From: Anaerolineales bacterium
GTDB lineage: Bacteria > Chloroflexota > Anaerolineae > Anaerolineales > DRMV01
Direction of reading: 5' to 3'
Assembly: GCA_015484985.1 (NCBI GenBank)
Contig: WFUL01000152.1
Location: forward strand, 1-10,151
DNA length: 10,151 bases
Positions 5,789-10,151 of the stretch are shown here, piece after piece. A model generated the notes under the pieces. It saw only the letters and a program-made list of their open reading frames with translations. It searched no databases and had not been told where the DNA came from. Made by a program: the position numbers and the translations under genes. Position 1 is the stretch's first letter, and each line of letters opens with the position of its first letter.

Positions 5789-6406
5789 ATGCGTAAGTCC
5801 AAAATGATCGAGGTCCATATTGACAGCATCCGGGTGAGCCTGGTCTCACCGCATCGGGTGGTGTTACTCAAGGAGAACGAGGGGGACCGTTATCTTCCCA
5901 TTTGGATTGGGCCGTACGAGGCGGAAGCCATCCAGTATGCCCTCCATGAAGTGGAAGTCGCCCGACCCCTGACCCATGATTTGTTACGCAACATCATCCA
6001 GAAACTGGGCGCCCGGGTGCTGCGGGTAGAAGTGGTTGACCTCCGGGATAATGTGTTTTACGGCAACATCGTGATGGAAAAGGACGGACGCATCCTGGAA
6101 ATCGATTCCCGCCCTTCGGACGCCCTGGCTTTGGCCGTTCGGGTCCACGTACCCATTTACGTCGCCGAACACGTCCTAGATGCCGCGGGTATCGTCCCCG
6201 AGGAGGGTCTCTCTCTGAAGCCGGAGGAAGAAACGGAATTCAGTTCCCTGGAGCAGGCGCCCCAGGCCGAAGCACCTCCATCCACGCCTACCGAGGAAGA
6301 GGGCAGCGAGGAGAGGCTCTCCGTATTCCAAGACTTCATCGAGGACTTGCTGGAAGACCTGGAATCCTCGTCCTCGGAAGAGGACCAACCCAAACAAGAC
6401 GAATAA
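5789..6406 (+). CDS. DUF151 bifunctional nuclease (BFN) family protein with acidic tail
   Basis: A 205-residue protein. Residues 6-138 form the BFN/DUF151 domain (COG1259): LPIWIGPYEAEAIQYAL at 36-52, THDLLRNIIQKLGA at 62-75 and the signature GRILEIDSRPSDALALAVR at 100-118. Some family members have been reported to have RNase/DNase activity; the role of most bacterial ones is unclear. In many relatives a UvrB/UvrC-type segment follows. Here residues 140-205 are instead a strongly acidic Ser/Glu-rich tail with one possible amphipathic helix (LSVFQDFIEDLLEDLE, 177-192). The ATG at 5789 is chosen over GTG at 5777: GGAGG sits five bases before the ATG, while the GTG would have almost no spacing to its purine run. 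It is first in the replication operon, 27 nt before dnaB. Confidence 0.92.
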   Translation: MRKSKMIEVHIDSIRVSLVSPHRVVLLKENEGDRYLPIWIGPYEAEAIQYALHEVEVARPLTHDLLRNIIQKLGARVLRVEVVDLRDNVFYGNIVMEKDGRILEIDSRPSDALALAVRVHVPIYVAEHVLDAAGIVPEEGLSLKPEEETEFSSLEQAPQAEAPPSTPTEEEGSEERLSVFQDFIEDLLEDLESSSSEEDQPKQDE

Positions 6407-6433
6407 TCCCGACAGGATAGGCGGACGTTCAAG

Positions 6434-7840
6434 ATGGAACGGTTTCCTCCCTCCTCCATGGAGCCGGAAGCGGCTCCCATCGGAGAAGGTTTGCAGGCCA
6501 TTGAAGCCGAAGAGGCCGTATTGGGGGCCGTATTGTACAATGCAGACCTCTTCTTGGAGGTCGCTTCCGTCTTAAACGTCAGCGACTTCGTCCTCCCCAA
6601 ACACCGCAAGGTCTGGGAGGCCTTTACCCGGCTCCACAACCGGGGCCAGGCCATCGACCCAGTGACGGTCACGGAAGAGCTGGAGCGCATGGGCGCGCTG
6701 GAGGAAGTGGGCGGCCCGGCCTACCTGGCCTACCTGATGCAAAAAGTCCCCTCCAGCCACCACGCTCTGGCCTATGCCCACTTCGTGGAAGAGATGTCCA
6801 TCCGTCGTAGCATGATTTCCACGGCCCAACACATGGTCCAGCTGGCCCACAAACAAGACGTTCCGGTGGACAAGCTCCTCTCGGAGACGGAGCGGGAAAT
6901 CTTCGGCATCCTCACCCGCCGGCTGAGGCGGGACATTCTTCCCCTGAACGCCATCCTGGACGAATACTACGAACACCTCACGACCCAGGCGCAACAAACG
7001 GATATCATCGGTGTACCCACGGGCTTTCGGAAACTGGATGCCCTGCTCAAGGGAATGCAACCCTCGGAGCTCATCTTCATCGCCGGGCGTCCCGGTATGG
7101 GCAAAACGGCCTTTCTGCTCACCATCGCCCGTCAGGCCGCGCACCGGGGCCATCGGGTGGCCATTTTTTCCCTGGAAATGTCCGCGGAGCAGGTGGCCCA
7201 GCGGTTGCTGGCCCAGGAAGCCCAGATTCGCAGCGACCGTATGCGCACCCCGCATCAGCTCACACCCGACGACTGGAGCCAGCTGGCACAGGCGGTGGAA
7301 GTCCTCTCCGAGCTGCCCATTTTCGTGGACGACACCCCCGCCCTCACTCCCATGCAGCTCCGGGCCAAGTGCCGTCGTGTGCAGTCGGAATACGGGCTGG
7401 ACCTGGTCATGGTGGACTACATTCAGCTCATGACCGCGGGGGTGCGGACGGAGAACCGGGTACAAGAAGTGTCGTACATCTCCCGAATGCTCAAGCACCT
7501 GGCCCGAGACCTGGGGGTCCCCGTGCTGGCAGCGGCCCAGCTTTCCCGAGCCGTGGAGCAACGCTCGGACAAACGCCCCATGCTGAGCGATTTGCGGGAA
7601 TCGGGCAGCCTGGAGCAGGACGCGGACGTGGTCATGTTCCTCTACCGGCCCGAGATGTACGAGAAAGAAGACGGCCGCGGACGGGGACCCCAGACCGAGG
7701 TGGTGTTCCCCGGACAGACGGAAATCATCGTGGCCAAGAACCGCAACGGCCCCATTGGCACGGTTTACCTGCGCTTTAAGGAACGCCTGGCGACCTTCGT
7801 GGAGCCGCCGGCCCTGCCGCAGGACGAGGTGGCTTTCTGA
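6434..7840 (+). CDS. dnaB: Replicative DNA helicase DnaB
   Basis: A 468-residue hexameric 5'-3' replicative helicase. The N-terminal DnaB-N domain (about 20-125) begins with AIEAEEAVLGAVLYN. After a linker, the RecA-like motor domain starts near 193 with GVPTGFRKLDALLKGMQPSE. Walker A is GRPGMGKTAF (218-227, K224), FSLEMS is at 245-250, Walker B is VMVDYIQLM (325-333, D328), AAAQLSRAVEQR is at 366-377 and LSDLRESGSLEQDADVVMF at 384-402. VAKNRNGPIG (433-442) closes the core. Length and order are normal and no intein is present. The ATG at 6434 has only a weak purine-rich upstream element; the Met at 6458 is a possible alternative. It is co-directional with a DnaD-domain gene (12 nt later) and a helicase-loader gene, so the operon appears to encode the helicase with its loading partners. 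Confidence 0.97.
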   Translation: MERFPPSSMEPEAAPIGEGLQAIEAEEAVLGAVLYNADLFLEVASVLNVSDFVLPKHRKVWEAFTRLHNRGQAIDPVTVTEELERMGALEEVGGPAYLAYLMQKVPSSHHALAYAHFVEEMSIRRSMISTAQHMVQLAHKQDVPVDKLLSETEREIFGILTRRLRRDILPLNAILDEYYEHLTTQAQQTDIIGVPTGFRKLDALLKGMQPSELIFIAGRPGMGKTAFLLTIARQAAHRGHRVAIFSLEMSAEQVAQRLLAQEAQIRSDRMRTPHQLTPDDWSQLAQAVEVLSELPIFVDDTPALTPMQLRAKCRRVQSEYGLDLVMVDYIQLMTAGVRTENRVQEVSYISRMLKHLARDLGVPVLAAAQLSRAVEQRSDKRPMLSDLRESGSLEQDADVVMFLYRPEMYEKEDGRGRGPQTEVVFPGQTEIIVAKNRNGPIGTVYLRFKERLATFVEPPALPQDEVAF

Positions 7841-7852
7841 GGACGTGAACCC

Positions 7853-8551
7853 ATGCCCGTGTTCCCCGGTTATCCCTCCGGCCCGGTTCGTTGGGTTCCC
7901 CTGCCGGAACCCTTCTTCGCCCAGGTGCTTCCTCAGGTGGAAGACCTGGCCGTCCTCCACGTTCTCCTATTCACCTTTTGGCATCTGAGCCGTCAGGAAG
8001 ACGAGCCCCGTTACGTGCCCGAAGGGGCCTATGCCCGGCTCCTCCAGTGGCCCGCATGGCAGGGCCGCACTCCCCAGGAACTCCAGCAGGCCCTGGACCG
8101 CGCGGTGGACGCAGGCTACCTCCTCCGGGGGGAAGCCCGCGATGACCAGGGCCGTACATGGCGATTGTACTTCCTCCCCTCGCCTAAGGGGCGGGCCGCG
8201 TGGGAGGCCCTACAGTCCGGTCACTGGCATCCACAGGACCATCCTCATCGTCCCGTGCACATTGAGATGGACCGCCCGAACGTCTTCCGCCTGTACGAAG
8301 AAAACATCGGGCCTCTGACTCCCCTCATTGCCGAACGCCTGGAAGACGCGGCCCGCCGCTACCCGGCCGCCTGGATTGAAGAGGCCTTTCGCATCGCCGT
8401 GGAACGCAACGTGCGCCACTGGCGCTATATTGAAGCCATCCTGAAACGCTGGGAACAGGAAGGAAAGGATGACGGAACCCTTGAGGGAGATTCTGAAACG
8501 CGCCTCCGAAAATACCTCGACAGCCCCTACGCCTCCCTCTACGAAGACTGA
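7853..8551 (+). CDS. DnaD-domain primosomal protein
   Basis: A 232-residue protein. The first ~110 residues look like a winged-helix-type N-terminal region. The C-terminal DnaD/DnaB2 domain spans about 142-202: NVFRLYEENIGPLTPLIAER starts at 143 and HWRYIEAILKRWEQEG, the family YIxxILxxW motif, ends at 202. The tail LRKYLDSPYASLYED resembles the ends of other DnaD-like proteins. In Bacillus, DnaD takes part in origin remodelling and helicase recruitment with DnaB/DnaI. An equivalent role is inferred here from the gene order dnaB (helicase) - DnaD-domain - loader. It starts 12 nt after dnaB with a GAGG element upstream. Its last 83 bp are also read in another frame as the start of the loader gene. 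Confidence 0.88.
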   Translation: MPVFPGYPSGPVRWVPLPEPFFAQVLPQVEDLAVLHVLLFTFWHLSRQEDEPRYVPEGAYARLLQWPAWQGRTPQELQQALDRAVDAGYLLRGEARDDQGRTWRLYFLPSPKGRAAWEALQSGHWHPQDHPHRPVHIEMDRPNVFRLYEENIGPLTPLIAERLEDAARRYPAAWIEEAFRIAVERNVRHWRYIEAILKRWEQEGKDDGTLEGDSETRLRKYLDSPYASLYED

Positions 8552-9890
8552 GGGGACCACGTCTTCTTCTCCAGAGGGGGCTGCCCATGTGTGCCCCATC
8601 TGTCATGGCGTGGGCTGGTTGTCGCCGGACGTACCGCCGGACCATCCCGACTTCGGGAAGGTCATTCCCTGTCAGTGCACCCAAGAGCGCTACCGGGAAC
8701 AGCTGCGCCAGGAGCTCTATGCCTGGAGCCAACTGGACCACCTGCGGCATTTGACCTTTGACAACTTCCTCCCGCGCGGTCGTCCCGGCACCCCGCCCGC
8801 CCAGGCGGACACCCTGGAGCAGGCCTTCCGACTGGCCCAGAATTTCGCCCGCAAGCCCGATGGCTGGCTCGTGCTCCACGGCCCTTATGGATGCGGGAAA
8901 ACCCACCTGGCCGCGGCCGTCGCCAACGCCGCGGTGGAGCAGGGCGTGCCCACCCTCTTCCTCACCGTGCCCGACCTGCTGGACGACCTGCGGGCCACCT
9001 ACGAACGAGGCGCTTCCGAGAGCTACCAGGAACGCATGGACAAGGTGCGCAACGTGGCCCTGCTCATCCTGGACGACCTGGGCGCCCACGCGGAGACCTC
9101 CTGGGCCCAGGAGAAACTCTTTCAAATCCTCAACCACCGTTACATCAATCGCCTGCCCACCGTCATTACCACCAACGTGCCGCCCCACCGTCTGGACCCG
9201 CGGCTGTACTCTCGCTTCCAGGACCAGGGGCTGGTGACCTTCGTGCGCATCCAGGCGCCGGACTTTCGGCGGGAATACGCCGACGAGGGTCATCCTGACC
9301 TCTCCTTGCTCCCATACCTGGACGACTACACCTTCGACACTTTCCATTTGCGAGAGGACGAACCCCTGACCCGCAAACAGAGGGAAAGCCTGCGCAAGGC
9401 CCTGGAGGCGGCCCGGGCCTTTGCCGAGGAGCCCCAAGGATGGCTCATCCTGTTGGGGGATACGGGTACCGGGAAGACCCATCTGGCCGCGGCCATCGCC
9501 CACGAAGTGGCCCGGCGCAGTGCGCCTCCCCTCTTCGTCTTCGTGCCCGATTTACTGGACCATCTGCGGGCGGCTTTCCACCCCGACAGCCCTGTCTCCT
9601 TCGATGAGCGCTTCGAGCAACTCCGCCAGACGTCCCTCCTCATCCTGGACGACCTGGGGCGCCAGACCACTACTCCCTGGGCTCAGGAAAAACTCCATCA
9701 ACTTCTCAACCATCGTTACATCCATCGCCTGCCCACCGTAATCACCACCACCCTGGACCTGAAGGACTTCGACCCCTGGTTGCGCACCCGGCTTCTGGAT
9801 ACGCGACTGTGTCGCCATCTCCTCCTGCGGGTGCCTTCCTACCCCGAACGGGTTCTGCGCCATCCCCGTAAATTCGCCCGCCGGTCCTGA
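8469..9890 (+). CDS. DnaC/DnaI-like helicase loader with two tandem AAA+ domains
   Basis: A 473-residue protein, against roughly 250-310 for ordinary DnaC/DnaI. Order: EILKRA helix (7-12), a Ser/Thr/Pro linker, a zinc finger (C42, C45 in CPIC; C68, C70 in CQC), AAA+ domain 1 (about 90-265) and AAA+ domain 2 (about 285-460). Domain 1 has Walker A GPYGCGKTH (K144), Walker B LLILDDLG (D202-D203), sensor-1 ITTN (N236) and DPRLYSRF near 243-250. Domain 2 repeats the layout: GDTGTGKTH (K336), LLILDDLG (D394-D395), ITTT (Thr428 replaces the Asn) and RTRL. Near-identical blocks PDLLDxLRA, WAQEKLxQxLNHRYIxRLPTVITT and AWALDDL-type cores prove an internal duplication. AGGAAGG five bases before the ATG at 8469 supports this start despite the 83-bp overlap with the DnaD-domain gene. 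Predicted to load DnaB onto origin or fork DNA; last gene of the operon. Confidence 0.9.
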   Translation: MTEPLREILKRASENTSTAPTPPSTKTEGTTSSSPEGAAHVCPICHGVGWLSPDVPPDHPDFGKVIPCQCTQERYREQLRQELYAWSQLDHLRHLTFDNFLPRGRPGTPPAQADTLEQAFRLAQNFARKPDGWLVLHGPYGCGKTHLAAAVANAAVEQGVPTLFLTVPDLLDDLRATYERGASESYQERMDKVRNVALLILDDLGAHAETSWAQEKLFQILNHRYINRLPTVITTNVPPHRLDPRLYSRFQDQGLVTFVRIQAPDFRREYADEGHPDLSLLPYLDDYTFDTFHLREDEPLTRKQRESLRKALEAARAFAEEPQGWLILLGDTGTGKTHLAAAIAHEVARRSAPPLFVFVPDLLDHLRAAFHPDSPVSFDERFEQLRQTSLLILDDLGRQTTTPWAQEKLHQLLNHRYIHRLPTVITTTLDLKDFDPWLRTRLLDTRLCRHLLLRVPSYPERVLRHPRKFARRS

Positions 9891-9896
9891 GCCCAG

Positions 9897-9931
9897 GCCG
9901 ACCGCGGACCGCCGACGGCCAACAGCCGACA
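9897..9931 (+). repeat. Degenerate heptamer tandem repeat preceding copy 3
   Basis: Five 7-base units in strict register: GCCGACC, GCGGACC, GCCGACG, GCCAACA, GCCGACA (consensus GCCGACN). They stand directly between the loader stop codon and the first base of structured repeat copy 3. A weaker run of related heptamers follows copy 1 at 3649-3683. Confidence 0.7.
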
Positions 9932-10151
9932 GGGTGCACTCAAAAGTTGCCGAAGTGGGAGAAAAGATGGTGCCGCTTTGGAAAGGCACTCAGCGTTTCG
10001 CACAGGTCTGTCCAGGCCCTGGACCGCAGGAGCAAAGAAGAGATAATGCAGCAAGCGGCTTCGCCGCTTGCTGCATTATCTCTCTCTTCATCCGGGGTCC
10101 CGGACCCAGACAGACCTGTGCGCTCCAAAAGGAAAAGGCCCGCCTGCAGAG
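9932..10151 (+). repeat. Structured intergenic repeat, copy 3 (cut by window end)
   Basis: It starts GGGTGCACTCAAAAGTTGCC. The 5' hairpin is GTGCC (9970-9974) / GGCAC (9985-9989). A 14-bp perfect outer inverted repeat CGCACAGGTCTGTC (9999-10012) / GACAGACCTGTGCG (10109-10122) encloses a partly paired region and the central 21-bp hairpin. After the right arm, GCTCCAAAAGGAAAAGGCCC resembles copy 2 at 5583 onward, so the element continues past 10151. By comparison with copy 2 it should end near 10209 with a right terminal repeat. It is on the same strand as the other copies and lies directly downstream of the loader gene. Confidence 0.78.
10039..10083 (+). terminator. 21-bp perfect stem-loop in copy 3, possible terminator of the replication operon
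   Basis: Bases 10039-10059 pair perfectly with 10063-10083 around a TTC loop, giving a very stable hairpin about 150 bp after the loader stop. The downstream strand reads TCTTCATCC, not a clean T-tract, so canonical intrinsic termination is uncertain. The same position in copy 2 holds a shorter hairpin of different sequence. The hairpin is therefore mainly the core of the repeat element; termination would be a side effect. Confidence 0.45.

Noticed and set aside
6572..7960. Long minus-strand open frame (462 codons) opposite dnaB
   Set aside because: It lies antisense to an unmistakable DnaB, has shadow-like composition and no motif.
8325..9503. Minus-strand open frame (392 codons) opposite the helicase loader
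   Set aside because: Antisense to a gene with clear zinc-finger and Walker motifs; Gly/Val/Gln-rich without a domain.
9891..9931. CRISPR-like array
   Set aside because: The units are contiguous 7-mers with no spacers, and there are no cas genes.
9940..10128. Minus-strand open frame in repeat copy 3 as a small protein
   Set aside because: It spans the inverted repeats and is not preserved as a frame in copy 2; no convincing ribosome binding site.

Overview
The window is dense, GC-rich bacterial chromosome with no rRNA, tRNA, CRISPR array or phage gene. The organism is probably a thermophilic or moderately thermophilic member of the Chloroflexota (Anaerolineae/Caldilineae/Thermoflexia side). 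This rests on the overall protein style, a DnaB / DnaD-domain / DnaI-like gene trio outside Firmicutes, and GC-rich intergenic repeats. It is inference, not a database result.

Left block (31-3425, minus strand): one tightly packed operon read right to left, rplS (ribosomal protein L19) - atypical SDR - GNAT acyltransferase - NSAR/OSBS-type enolase-superfamily enzyme. It starts at an extended -10 promoter (TGG-TATAAT) and has a leader hairpin and a strong Shine-Dalgarno before rplS. Junctions are 9 nt, a one-base TGATG overlap, and 3 nt. Middle block (3776-5283): an M20 metallopeptidase on the plus strand and a small GNAT acetyltransferase on the minus strand, overlapping tail to tail by 31 bp. 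The NSAR-like enzyme, its coupled GNAT and the nearby M20 hydrolase are the three enzyme types of the known D- to L-amino-acid conversion route through N-succinyl intermediates. That link is plausible but unproven here.

Right block (5789-9890, plus strand): a DUF151 bifunctional-nuclease-family protein, replicative helicase DnaB, a DnaD-domain protein and a DnaC/DnaI-like helicase loader. A good promoter (TTGCAT-17-TGT-TAGAAT) lies upstream. The loader is unusual: a zinc finger followed by two complete, tandemly duplicated AAA+ domains, with its start overlapping the DnaD-domain gene by 83 bp.

The most unusual non-coding content is a family of structured intergenic repeats in three same-strand copies (3545-3645, 5393-5669, 9932 to the window end). 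The copy at 5393-5669 looks full length (277 bp), with imperfect terminal inverted repeats and a long central imperfect palindrome capped by a stem-loop. Stem sequences differ between copies but pairing is kept by compensatory changes. Copies 1 and 3 are bordered by degenerate 7-bp tandem repeats. The best reading is a MITE-like element or a mobile structured-RNA family; no transposase is present in the window.
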